A stretch of 9,212 nucleotides of DNA from Lysobacteraceae bacterium (lineage in GTDB: Bacteria > Pseudomonadota > Gammaproteobacteria > Xanthomonadales > Wenzhouxiangellaceae): the NCBI GenBank assembly GCA_020201235.1, contig JAIVHD010000059.1:1-9212 (forward strand). Reading direction: 5' to 3'. Under the pieces are notes generated by a model. The model did not search any database. It was given only the letters and a program-made list of their open reading frames with translations, and was not told the origin of the DNA. This document shows, in pieces, positions 1-6,114 of the stretch (positions within the stretch are counted from its first letter, which is position 1; each line of letters starts with the position of its first letter). Both the position numbers and the translations under genes were made by a program.

Positions 1-147
1 GGCGTGATCTGCTTCGCATTCTTGTGCTGGGGCGATGGGAGAGGCCAGTGCAAGGATGACGAAAGCGAAGGCGATCATTCTATTGGCTCGCCCGGTCTGT
101 ATGGTTTTTGACTCCGGCATATTTGACGCCCGCATATTTATCAGCAT
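1..147 (-). CDS. Exported protein, N-terminal fragment (signal peptide only)
   Basis: An open minus-strand frame runs off the left edge of the window, so only its first 49 codons at most are visible. The fragment contains an arginine-bearing stretch (TGRANR), a hydrophobic core (MIAFAFVILALASPI) and a signal-peptidase-I-like site (APA before QE), which together make a convincing Sec signal peptide. The mature start (QECEADHA) carries a cysteine, consistent with a periplasmic or outer-envelope protein. Four in-frame ATGs could be the start, at 147, 135, 120 and 78. The one at 147 has a GGAAG-like ribosome binding site about 8 bases upstream. The one at 78 would leave the signal peptide without its positive n-region, so a start further upstream is preferred. 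The gene is divergent from the DUF305/propeller gene. Function cannot be told from this fragment. Confidence 0.6.
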   Translation of the reverse strand, partial: MLINMRASNMPESKTIQTGRANRMIAFAFVILALASPIAPAQECEADHA

Positions 148-410
148 TCTAGCCGCTTCCGGAATCGCGAGCCTGTGAGCCGTGATCCCGGAATCGGACC
201 GCGTCTCGGCCGGGATCGTGGAAAAAAGGGGGGGCTCGAGCTGGCCGGTATCACGCAAACAAACTGGGCCGAATGGGCGAATCGTCTTTCGATGAGCTCC
301 TCGTCGAATCGACAGTCGCAATGCGTGCGATCTGGTACATTACATTGCTTGCATGAAACGACGACGGCATTCCGACCGTTGCCTGTTAACTACAAAAAGG
401 ACGCGAGTCG
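148..410. other. Divergent intergenic region
   Basis: This 263-bp gap separates two divergently transcribed genes for exported proteins, so it should hold both promoters. I see no confident -35/-10 pair. It contains a perfect 8-bp inverted repeat (184-217), a 9-bp direct repeat CCGGAATCG (159-167 and 188-196), and an A-run followed by a G-run (222-234). A reading frame at 175-414 has no family resemblance and low-complexity arginine/glycine composition at its start; I do not call it a gene. The plus-strand gene has its ribosome binding site (AAGGA, 397-401) nine bases before the ATG. Confidence 0.5.
184..217. repeat. Perfect 8-bp inverted repeat in divergent promoter region
   Basis: GATCCCGG (184-191) is followed 18 bases later by its exact reverse complement CCGGGATC (210-217). 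It can be read as a hairpin in RNA or as a two-half-site operator with about 26 bp between half-site starts. No T-run follows on either strand, so it does not look like an intrinsic terminator. Its position between divergent genes makes a regulatory role possible but unproven; a chance match in GC-rich DNA cannot be excluded. Confidence 0.35.
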
Positions 411-2909
411 ATGACTTTATTGCGTAATTTTTCCCGCCGCTGTTTTCCAGCCATGCTGCTGAGCGGCGGTGTGAGCTTTTTTGCCGTTGCCGCCCTGGCC
501 CAGGCACCGATCATCAATCCAGGTGCGCCCGGTCAGTCCAGCCGCGAACTTGCGGTCGATGAGGCAACCCGCCTGGCCGGCACGCGCTACAGCGACGCTG
601 ACGTGCGCTTTATGCAGGACATGATGCCGCACCATCACCAGGCGCTGGTGATGTCACGGCTGGTGGCCGAGCGCACCAACCGCAATGAATTGCTGGAGGT
701 TGCCGGGCGCATCGAGAAATCGCAGGCCGACGAGATCAAGTTCATGAAGAGTTGGCTGGCCGAGCGCGGCGAGGATGTGCCGGACCCTGCCGTGCACGAC
801 GCGATGCACCTGCACCACGGCATGACCGGAATGGCCACGCCGGAGCAGATGGCCGCGCTGGAGGCGGCCGACGGTGCCGAGTTCGACAGGATGTTCCTGG
901 AGCTGATGATCGAGCACCACAAGGGTGCCCTGACCATGGTTGAGGACCTTCTCGACCAGCCCGGGGCGGCGTACGAGCCGGTGCTGTTCGAATTCACCAC
1001 CGATATTACCAGTGACCAGGAAGCTGAAATCAAACGCATGACCGCGATGCTGGCCGGCTATTCTGCCGACCCGCGCGTCGGGCTTGCTGCTGGGCTGCGC
1101 GACGCCGATGCGGTGGCGTTGAACCTGGAGCTGGTGGCCGCGCTGTCCAAGCCGGCGGGCTTCTTCGACCCCGAAAACCCGGCCGGTCTGCCGCTGGAGC
1201 AGTTGATGGCTGCGGCCCGCGGCGAGGATGCGGTCGCCGAGCAAGACGATGGCGCAGAGGATCAGCTCGTCGAAGATGAAGCCGACGGTGAAGCAGACCG
1301 CGACGACGAAGACGATGACGAAGACTACCGCAGTCCGCCGCTGAGCTTCGCCAATACCGATATGGCGTTCGACGGTGACGTGCTGGTGGCCGGCAATTAC
1401 CACGGTTTCAATATCTACAACATCGGTGAACGCGGCAAGCCGGAGCTGATCAGCTCGGTGGTCTGCCCGGGCGGTCAGGGTGATGTGTCCATCGTCGGCG
1501 ACCTGCTGATCATGTCGGTGGAGCAGACCCGCGCGCGCAACGATTGCGGGCTGCAGGGCACGACGGGCGATGTCAGCGAAGACCGCTTCCTGGGCATCCG
1601 CATCTTCGATATCAGTAATCTGCGCATGCCCAAGCAGGTCGGTGCGGTACAGACCTGCCGTGGCTCACATACCCATTCGGTGGTGTCACGCGACGACCGT
1701 CGCATCATCGTCTACAACTCGGGCCTGCGCGACGTGCGCGAAGAACAGGAACTGGCCGGTTGCATCGATGAGTTGCGTTACGGTGACCAGCGCACCGCGC
1801 TGTTTCGCATAGACATCATCGAGATTCCGGTCGACGAGCCAGCCAAGGCCCGTATTGTTGACAGCCCCGCGGTGTTCGCCGACCCGGAGGCCGGCACACT
1901 GGCCGGCTTGTGGAAGGGCGGCGACCATGGCGAGGACACCCAGGAAACCAACGACACCAACCACTGTCACGACATCACCGTATTCCCGGAACGGAAGATC
2001 GCCGCCGGAGCCTGTTCCGGCAACGGCATCCTGTTCGACATCTCCGATCCGCTAAATCCGACGCGCATTGATGAGGTGGTCGACGAGTCTTTCGCCTACT
2101 GGCATTCGGCCACCTTCAACAACGACGGCACCAAGGTGATTTTCACCGACGAGTGGGGCGGCGGCGGGCGGCCGCGCTGCCGGGCCTCGGATCCGATGAC
2201 CTGGGGCGCCGACGCGATCTTCGACATCGTCGACGGCCAGCTTGAGTTCGGCGGCTATTACAAGCTGCCGGCACCGCAGAGCGAAGAGGAAAACTGTGTC
2301 GCCCACAACGGCTCCATCGTGCCGGTACCGGGCCGCGATATTTTTGTCCAGGCCTGGTACCAGGGCGGCGTCTCGGTGATTGATTTCAGCGACTCGTCCA
2401 ACCCGATTGAAATTGCGTTTTTCGACCGCGGGCCGGTTTATGAACACGAGCTGGTCATGGGCGGCTACTGGTCAACCTACTGGTTCGACGGCCTGATCTA
2501 CGGTACAGAGATCGCGCGCGGGCTGGACGTGCTGGCGTTGCTGCCCAGTGAGCACCTGAGCGAAAATGAGATCGCGGCCGCGTCAGCCACGCATGGCGGC
2601 ACCGTGTTTAACCCGCAGCGGCAGTTTCCGATCACCTGGAAGCACGAGCCGGTGGTCGCGCGGGCCTTTATCGACCAGTTGGTGCGCGGCGGGATGCTGG
2701 ACCCGGCCAGCATGCAAGAAATGAGCCAGGCTTTGGCACGTGCCGACGATCATCTTGAAACGGGCACTTCCGACGCCGCGTTGGCGGATCGGCTTGACGG
2801 CATGGCTAGAGGTCTCGTGCCTGTGGGTGCGCAAAGCAGCGCCCTCCAGCGCCGGCGACTGACGGGCCTTGGCGGCACGCTGGCCGGTATTGCCGATCGC
2901 CTGCGCTGA
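411..2909 (+). CDS. Exported DUF305 / LVIVD-type beta-propeller fusion protein
   Basis: An 832-residue exported protein. Residues 1-32 form a signal peptide with an SRRCF motif (8-12), a hydrophobic core and a cleavage site after ALA (30) or AQA (32). Residues about 51-215 are a DUF305 domain, a ferritin-like four-helix family linked to metal, mainly copper, handling. Its hallmark motifs are FMQDMMPHHHQALVM (67-81) and MIEHHKGALTMV (166-177), with a further His/Met cluster HDAMHLHHGMTGM (129-141). Residues 272-306 are a strongly acidic linker. Residues about 309-712 carry LVIVD-type propeller repeats (for example GIRIFDISN, GILFDISDPLNP, GVSVIDFSDSSNP) with recurring histidines (GSHTHS, NHCHD, YWHS, AHNGS, YEHE). 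The last 120 residues are helical. Eight cysteines remain after the signal peptide, so disulfides are possible in the periplasm. The ATG has AAGGA nine bases upstream. No neighbour shares an obvious pathway. Substrate or metal is not known; the domain calls are firm, the metal role is inference. Confidence 0.93.
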   Translation: MTLLRNFSRRCFPAMLLSGGVSFFAVAALAQAPIINPGAPGQSSRELAVDEATRLAGTRYSDADVRFMQDMMPHHHQALVMSRLVAERTNRNELLEVAGRIEKSQADEIKFMKSWLAERGEDVPDPAVHDAMHLHHGMTGMATPEQMAALEAADGAEFDRMFLELMIEHHKGALTMVEDLLDQPGAAYEPVLFEFTTDITSDQEAEIKRMTAMLAGYSADPRVGLAAGLRDADAVALNLELVAALSKPAGFFDPENPAGLPLEQLMAAARGEDAVAEQDDGAEDQLVEDEADGEADRDDEDDDEDYRSPPLSFANTDMAFDGDVLVAGNYHGFNIYNIGERGKPELISSVVCPGGQGDVSIVGDLLIMSVEQTRARNDCGLQGTTGDVSEDRFLGIRIFDISNLRMPKQVGAVQTCRGSHTHSVVSRDDRRIIVYNSGLRDVREEQELAGCIDELRYGDQRTALFRIDIIEIPVDEPAKARIVDSPAVFADPEAGTLAGLWKGGDHGEDTQETNDTNHCHDITVFPERKIAAGACSGNGILFDISDPLNPTRIDEVVDESFAYWHSATFNNDGTKVIFTDEWGGGGRPRCRASDPMTWGADAIFDIVDGQLEFGGYYKLPAPQSEEENCVAHNGSIVPVPGRDIFVQAWYQGGVSVIDFSDSSNPIEIAFFDRGPVYEHELVMGGYWSTYWFDGLIYGTEIARGLDVLALLPSEHLSENEIAAASATHGGTVFNPQRQFPITWKHEPVVARAFIDQLVRGGMLDPASMQEMSQALARADDHLETGTSDAALADRLDGMARGLVPVGAQSSALQRRRLTGLGGTLAGIADRLR

Positions 2910-2942
2910 TCGCTTGCGGGACCGAGCGAAACGTCGCAGACT

Positions 2943-2972
2943 CGGGGCATGGCGGGTTGTGAATAAGGCGGG
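2943..2972 (+). repeat. Dispersed intergenic repeat, internally deleted copy
   Basis: This copy begins with CGGGGCATGGCGG (2943-2955), identical over 13 bases to the start of the copy at 4682, and ends with AATAAGGCGGG (2962-2972), identical over 11 bases to that copy's 3' part. Only six bases separate the two blocks here, against 23 in the full-length copy, so about 17 bases are missing. Orientation is plus. Confidence 0.6.
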
Positions 2973-3057
2973 GTAACGCTTCGAACCGGCTTGAAATGGA
3001 CCCTGTGGGAAAGCGTGTGAGAGAAGACGTGCGCATTTCGAGTATCCTAAATGCTAA

Positions 3058-3086
3058 GCATCCAGATCAATTCGCATCCTAATCAA
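3058..3086 (+). repeat. Two 13-bp direct repeats upstream of the coiled-coil gene
   Basis: GCATCCAGATCAA (3058-3070) and GCATCCTAATCAA (3074-3086) match at 11 of 13 positions with a 16-bp period. They end four bases before the ribosome binding site of the coiled-coil gene. They could be paired protein-binding half-sites or a 5'-UTR element, or could reflect a local duplication; the sequence does not decide. Confidence 0.45.
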
Positions 3087-3102
3087 AGTCAAGGAGTGAG
3101 TC

Positions 3103-3414
3103 ATGAACGATAAAAGCGGTCGATCCAGCAAGTCTCGCAACGAGTTTATCGAAAAGCTCAAGAATCGCCTCGATGATCTTGATGAGCAGGTCGAGAAGGC
3201 GAAGAAAAAAGGCCAGGAGTTGGAAGGCGAGGCGCGCAAAGAGTACGACAAGCGCCTGAAGGATCTAAAGGAGAATCGGCGCGAAGTCGAAAAGAAACTC
3301 AAGCAAGTCCAGGCCGCCGGCGAAGATCAGTGGCAACGCATGAAAGATGAAGCCGAACACGCCTGGAAAGCACTCGGCAATTCATTTGAGTACTTTAAGT
3401 CGCATTTTAAATAA
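3103..3414 (+). CDS. Small charged coiled-coil protein, sll1863-like stress-response type
   Basis: A 103-residue, very hydrophilic protein without signal peptide, transmembrane segment or cysteine, so it is probably cytoplasmic. Residues about 13-72 are a long amphipathic helix rich in Lys/Glu/Asp with leucine/valine spacing typical of a coiled coil. After a short AAGED break (71-75), residues 76-102 form a second amphipathic helix with aromatic residues (W77, W88, F95, Y97, F98, F102). Coil, then an AGED-type turn, then a tryptophan-bearing helix ending in phenylalanine-lysine is the layout I associate with proteins annotated as sll1863-family stress response proteins; the match is from memory. 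The start is well supported: AAGGAG (3091-3096) lies six bases before the ATG. The gene stands alone and converges with the hydrolase gene, whose stop is 20 bases away. Its molecular role is unknown. Confidence 0.8.
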   Translation: MNDKSGRSSKSRNEFIEKLKNRLDDLDEQVEKAKKKGQELEGEARKEYDKRLKDLKENRREVEKKLKQVQAAGEDQWQRMKDEAEHAWKALGNSFEYFKSHFK

Positions 3415-3430
3415 GCCGGGATAAGCCGGG
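3411..3430 (+). repeat. Perfect 10-bp tandem duplication at the gene end
   Basis: ATAAGCCGGG occurs twice back to back (3411-3420, 3421-3430). The first unit contains the TAA stop of the coiled-coil gene. The duplication fills most of the 20-bp gap to the convergent hydrolase gene. It looks like a slippage-type duplication; it has no hairpin or T-run. Confidence 0.6.
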
Positions 3431-3434
3431 GTGA

Positions 3435-4403
3435 TCAGGACGCGGTGTTCTGCAGCCACTCGCTAACTTTATCGGCCACCGCAGCGTTGCCTAGCAGTGC
3501 CAGGTGGCCGGTTTGATATGCGATGAAGTGGTTTGCGGGGCTGAGGCCCAGGTCGAATTCCGGATTTGAATGCAAGCCCAGGGCGCTTGCGACCGGTACC
3601 AGACCGTCGCTTCGCAACTGCCCGGGGGCTGCCGTGGAGGGCCCGGATGCGGATGCGGCGACCGCATAGCAGCTTACGTGGCTTGGCAAGCGCGCTGGAC
3701 TGCGGGTGTCATGGGCATGCCCGAAGCGGTCTTGGCCGGCGCAGTCTCGGCGAAGAATGTTGCCGTGGCGAAGGTCTGTGATACCGGCCGAGCGTACTTT
3801 GCCCAAGCGCGTAAATGGTGCACTGTAGCGGCTCAACCCCAGCGCCCGATCGACTACGTGGCCAGCGCGCTCCAGCGGCGATCCGTGATGCGGCGTACCG
3901 AGAAAAATCAGTTTTTTCAGGCGTGAAGGCCAGCGCTGGCCGGATTCCAATGCATGGTGGGTGGCGCTTCTGGCGACCAGCCCGCCCATGCTGTGGCCCA
4001 GAATTACAAGTTCGCGAACTTCAACTGGCCAGTGCAGGACCAGGTTCTCAAGCAGGTCGGAAAACTCGTGGCCGGTTTCCCATATGTGCCGCCCGGTGTT
4101 GTAGTGCAGGTCGACAACCGAAAACGAAAGCGCGGTTTCGAGCTGGCGCGGCAAGCTGAGTGCATCGGGCGTATTTTGATCCGCCGCCTGGGTGTGCCAC
4201 TGGCCATCGTGCATGCACAGACCGTGGGCGGTGACCAGCAGGCGGGTGCGCGCATCGGGAAAGGTTTCGGAAAGGCTGCCTCGGTCGATTGTGACAACAC
4301 GGCCGTTACGGCGCAGGCTATTGCGGATGGCCAGTGGGTTTTGGGTACGTGCCAGATGGTCGCCGAGCACGCCGTTGATGATGGCTCGATACTGTTCACG
4401 CAT
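3435..4403 (-). CDS. Alpha/beta hydrolase, lipase/esterase family, probably N-terminally short
   Basis: A 322-residue serine hydrolase. The nucleophile elbow GHSMGG (136-141) places the catalytic Ser at 138. The first-strand HG motif LVTAHGLCMHDGQW (56-69) supplies the oxyanion region, and LIFLGTPHHGSPLERAG (165-181) is typical of triacylglycerol-lipase/PGAP1-like hydrolases. Asp267 in RSDGLVPV and His300 in TGHLALL are the best candidates for the rest of the triad. The likely reaction is hydrolysis of an ester of a lipid or other hydrophobic substrate; the substrate cannot be read from the sequence. No signal peptide is visible. Homologues as I recall them have roughly 90-100 more residues before the NGVLGDHLA motif, which here sits at residues 10-18. 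The frame stays open upstream to a stop at 4563-4565 but has no ATG, GTG or TTG there, and the ATG at 4403 has no good ribosome binding site. A truncated or frameshifted 5' end is therefore possible. Confidence 0.85.
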   Translation of the reverse strand: MREQYRAIINGVLGDHLARTQNPLAIRNSLRRNGRVVTIDRGSLSETFPDARTRLLVTAHGLCMHDGQWHTQAADQNTPDALSLPRQLETALSFSVVDLHYNTGRHIWETGHEFSDLLENLVLHWPVEVRELVILGHSMGGLVARSATHHALESGQRWPSRLKKLIFLGTPHHGSPLERAGHVVDRALGLSRYSAPFTRLGKVRSAGITDLRHGNILRRDCAGQDRFGHAHDTRSPARLPSHVSCYAVAASASGPSTAAPGQLRSDGLVPVASALGLHSNPEFDLGLSPANHFIAYQTGHLALLGNAAVADKVSEWLQNTAS

Positions 4404-4776
4404 GGCCGACGAATCCAGTGCAGAGGCATCGTATAAGTCACTCCATGTTGGGCCGGCAACCCGGTGCGCATTGCAGCGTGAATCAGGTGATGCCGCAGCG
4501 CTTGCGAGGTGTGATTCGGAAAACCTGACGAAGCGGTGTGGGTTTGAACTCCTCGTGCGTTTTCAGCGGCACAAGTCAGGCTGTACGTCAAGCGTTTAAC
4601 GACCGTCCAGCGTAGACATCGGCGATGCTGAATTTGTTCCCGGTGGCGAATGTCCGGCGACCGATTGTGAAGCCCGGGACGCGGGGCATGGCGGCACCTC
4701 GCAACGCAGGGATGGCAAATAAGGCGGGTTCAAGGAGAATGAAATGACCCGGCTTCGGGAATTTTCTGGGGCAGGG
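4404..4776. other. 373-bp intergenic region with full-length repeat copy
   Basis: This gap lies between two minus-strand genes. It holds a full-length plus-orientation copy of the dispersed repeat (4682-4730), followed at once by a ribosome-binding-site-like AAGGAG (4732-4737) before two overlapping ATGs (4739 and 4744). The first ATG is stopped after one codon, and the second opens a frame that runs antisense through the WecA-like gene; I do not accept either as a gene. The 160 bases nearest the hydrolase stay open in its frame and may be the remains of its missing N-terminus. On the minus strand, GGAGTG lies nine bases before an ATG at 4429, but that ATG is out of frame with the hydrolase. 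No terminator was seen. Confidence 0.45.
4682..4730 (+). repeat. Dispersed intergenic repeat, full-length copy
   Basis: A 49-base element starting CGGGGCATGGCGG and ending AATAAGGCGGGTT. It matches the minus-strand copy at 5989-6037 at 40 of 49 positions with no gap, and most differences are transitions. The end blocks are also shared with the shortened copy at 2943. It is not an obvious perfect palindrome. Confidence 0.75.
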
Positions 4777-5898
4777 TTAATCGGCCCGACTCAACGAAGG
4801 GTCTTGTTTCAGCCTCAGCCTTCGTCTCCGGCCTTGGCGTTGATGCCACTGCAGAAATCGGTGGGCGTTGGCCAAAAACCATTGGTATCCAAGCAGGATT
4901 GCGGTTGCACCGGCAAACAGCAACGGTTCCGGTATACCGGCAAGCCAGCCGGTAATGGCGACCAGACCGGAGAGCGCGACCATCAGGTGCATGATCTGCA
5001 CCACGCCGGAGACCGGGTATCCGCAGCGACGCAGGATATGGTGCAAATGGGTTCGGTCAGCGGAAAATGGATGGCGGCCCATGCGAATGCGGCGAAAGAA
5101 AAGAGCCAGCGTATCCATCGCCGGGATGATCAGCAGCCAGGCAATCGAAATCGGATAGACGAGGCCTTCGGAGCGGGTCCCCAACGCGATCGCAAACCAC
5201 GCGACGGCATAGCCCAGCATCATGCTGCCGCTGTCGCCGAGGAAAGCGCGCGCCGTCAGCCGCTTCCGCGCCGGGTAATTGTGCAGTAGAAAACCGAGCG
5301 TCGCAGCGGCCAGCAGCAGAGGTAAAACGATGAGCTCGGGTGGTGCACGGTCGAGCATTGCGACGATTGCAAGCACGCTTGCCATGATGACCGTCGTCCC
5401 GCCGGCCAGTCCATCCAGGCCGTCGATCATGTTGATTGCGTTGATGATGAAAACAACGCAGGCGATGGTGAATGCAACGGAAAATGGGCCCAAGCCAACT
5501 TCGCCCCAGTGCGTTCCGAAAATCTGGCCCAGGCTGGTAATCTCCATCCCGGAACCGAACACCATCAGACACGCGACGCCGATCTGGATCAGCATGCGTA
5601 CACTCGCCGGGACCTCAATCAGGTCATCGGCCAGGCCGCTCAGTAGCAAAATCAGCATGCCGGCAAAAAGGCTCCAGTATTGCGACCAGTCGGCGGACAA
5701 CAACGCAAGGCCCACCATCAGGCCGACAATAATGGCCAGCCCGCCGGTCAGCGGGGTAGGCTGCACGTGCCGCTTTCGGTGGTCGGGGTGATCGATCAAG
5801 CCCTGGCGCAATGCCGGACGCCGCAACAGCGGTATCATCAGCCAGGCAATTGCGAAAGCCGCAGTCAGCGGTAGCGCGGCCTGGAATAAAATGCTCAT
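4777..5898 (-). CDS. wecA: WecA-like polyprenyl-phosphate GlcNAc-1-phosphate transferase
   Basis: A 373-residue polytopic inner-membrane protein (about 11 hydrophobic segments) of the MraY/WecA/TagO superfamily, close to the usual WecA length. It should transfer a sugar-1-phosphate, most likely GlcNAc-1-P from UDP-GlcNAc, to undecaprenyl phosphate, the first step in O-antigen, enterobacterial-common-antigen-like or exopolysaccharide synthesis. Superfamily motifs are present in order: HPDHRKRHVQPTPLTGGLA (37-55), the Mg-binding DD pair in GLADD (D91, D92), NAINMIDGLDGLAGG (153-167) with the catalytic-loop Asp159, GDSGS (221-225), and the cytoplasmic HLHH motif (284-287), which favours WecA over MraY. 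The C-terminus is a basic tail (RQGRRRRLRLK, 354-364). AGGGGG sits very close to the ATG, which supports this start. A 216-bp gap separates it from the ligase gene, so it may have its own promoter. WecA and TagO cannot be fully separated from sequence alone; the context favours WecA. Confidence 0.92.
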   Translation of the reverse strand: MSILFQAALPLTAAFAIAWLMIPLLRRPALRQGLIDHPDHRKRHVQPTPLTGGLAIIVGLMVGLALLSADWSQYWSLFAGMLILLLSGLADDLIEVPASVRMLIQIGVACLMVFGSGMEITSLGQIFGTHWGEVGLGPFSVAFTIACVVFIINAINMIDGLDGLAGGTTVIMASVLAIVAMLDRAPPELIVLPLLLAAATLGFLLHNYPARKRLTARAFLGDSGSMMLGYAVAWFAIALGTRSEGLVYPISIAWLLIIPAMDTLALFFRRIRMGRHPFSADRTHLHHILRRCGYPVSGVVQIMHLMVALSGLVAITGWLAGIPEPLLFAGATAILLGYQWFLANAHRFLQWHQRQGRRRRLRLKQDPSLSRAD

Positions 5899-5973
5899 TT
5901 CTCCCCCTTTATTCGTTTGAAAAGTGGTCGTCGATGGATCCGATCGAGACTGAAAGCCGACACCACGCTGGAC

Positions 5974-5979
5974 ATTCTA
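5974..5979 (-). promoter_or_regulatory. Possible -10 element for wecA
   Basis: Read on the minus strand the sequence is TAGAAT, one base from the sigma-70 consensus TATAAT, about 75 bases before the wecA ATG and about 10 bases past the end of the repeat copy. No good -35 lies 16-18 bases upstream, where the repeat sequence sits. Low confidence. Confidence 0.2.
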
Positions 5980-5988
5980 TCCTGTCTT

Positions 5989-6037
5989 GGCCCGCCTCAT
6001 TCACCACGCCTGTGTTGCGAGCTGCCGCCATGCCCCG
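5989..6037 (-). repeat. Dispersed intergenic repeat, full-length inverted copy
   Basis: The reverse complement of this 49-base stretch begins CGGGGCATGGCGGCAGCTCG and ends GAATGAGGCGGGCC. It matches the copy at 4682-4730 ungapped at 40 of 49 positions. Its 3' part also pairs with an inverted arm at 6095-6114. Confidence 0.75.
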
Positions 6038-6114
6038 TGGCCGGGGTGTTCCGAGTGCACCGGAGGCGGACTTGCCCGGCTGTTGGATCACGGCGGCGTG
6101 GTCAATACGGCGGG
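5991..6114. repeat. Imperfect 20-bp inverted repeat at the ligase gene end
   Basis: The left arm (5991-6010) and the right arm (6095-6114) are reverse complements at 17 of 20 positions: the complement of the left reads GGCGTGGTGAATGAGGCGGG, the right reads GGCGTGGTCAATACGGCGGG. They enclose 84 bases. The left arm is the 3' part of the repeat copy. The right arm abuts the TAA stop of the ligase gene, so transcripts of that gene could fold here. Confidence 0.5.

Larger units (their letters stand above)
2910..3102. other. Intergenic region with degenerate repeat copy and direct repeats
   Basis: This 193-bp gap between two plus-strand genes holds a shortened copy of the window's dispersed repeat (2943-2972). 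It also has a small palindrome ATGCTAAGCAT (3051-3061) and a pair of 13-bp direct repeats just before the ribosome binding site of the next gene. TATCCT (3043-3048) could be a -10 element, but no matching -35 is evident. No convincing intrinsic terminator follows the DUF305 gene. Confidence 0.45.
5899..6114. other. Intergenic region with repeat copy upstream of wecA
   Basis: This 216-bp gap lies between the O-antigen-ligase-type gene and wecA, both on the minus strand. It contains a minus-orientation full-length repeat (5989-6037) and a 20-bp inverted arm at its right end (6095-6114). A short GC hairpin is also present: CCCCG and CGGGG with a 4-base loop at 6033-6046, without a T-run. Small frames here are made of the repeat and are not called. 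Confidence 0.45.

Noticed and set aside
175..414. 79-residue plus-strand frame overlapping the DUF305 gene start by 4 bases (ATGA)
   Set aside because: It starts at GTG, has no ribosome binding site, resembles no family and covers the presumed divergent promoter region. The 4-base overlap is suggestive, but the composition looks non-coding.
654..1403. 249-residue minus-strand frame inside the DUF305 gene
   Set aside because: It lies antisense to a clear domain-bearing gene and is explained by GC-rich codon use; the composition is His/Val/Arg rich without motifs.
4004..4591. 195-residue minus-strand frame overlapping the hydrolase, with a good ribosome binding site at an internal ATG (4429)
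   Set aside because: Within the overlap the hydrolase frame carries all the family motifs. This frame gives Cys/Thr/Pro/Arg-rich sequence typical of an off-frame reading. The misplaced ribosome binding site is mentioned under the hydrolase.
4744..5289. 181-residue plus-strand frame preceded by AAGGAG, antisense to wecA
   Set aside because: Its sequence is an antisense reading of conserved wecA motifs and has no domain. The Shine-Dalgarno-like string lies next to the repeat copy and is probably chance.
6033..6046. GC hairpin CCCCG-TGGC-CGGGG considered as an intrinsic terminator
   Set aside because: The stem is only 5 bp and has no T-run on either strand; it partly falls in the repeat copy.
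5909..6091. 60-residue minus-strand frame upstream of wecA
   Set aside because: Most of it is the translated dispersed repeat; it has no ribosome binding site and no family resemblance.
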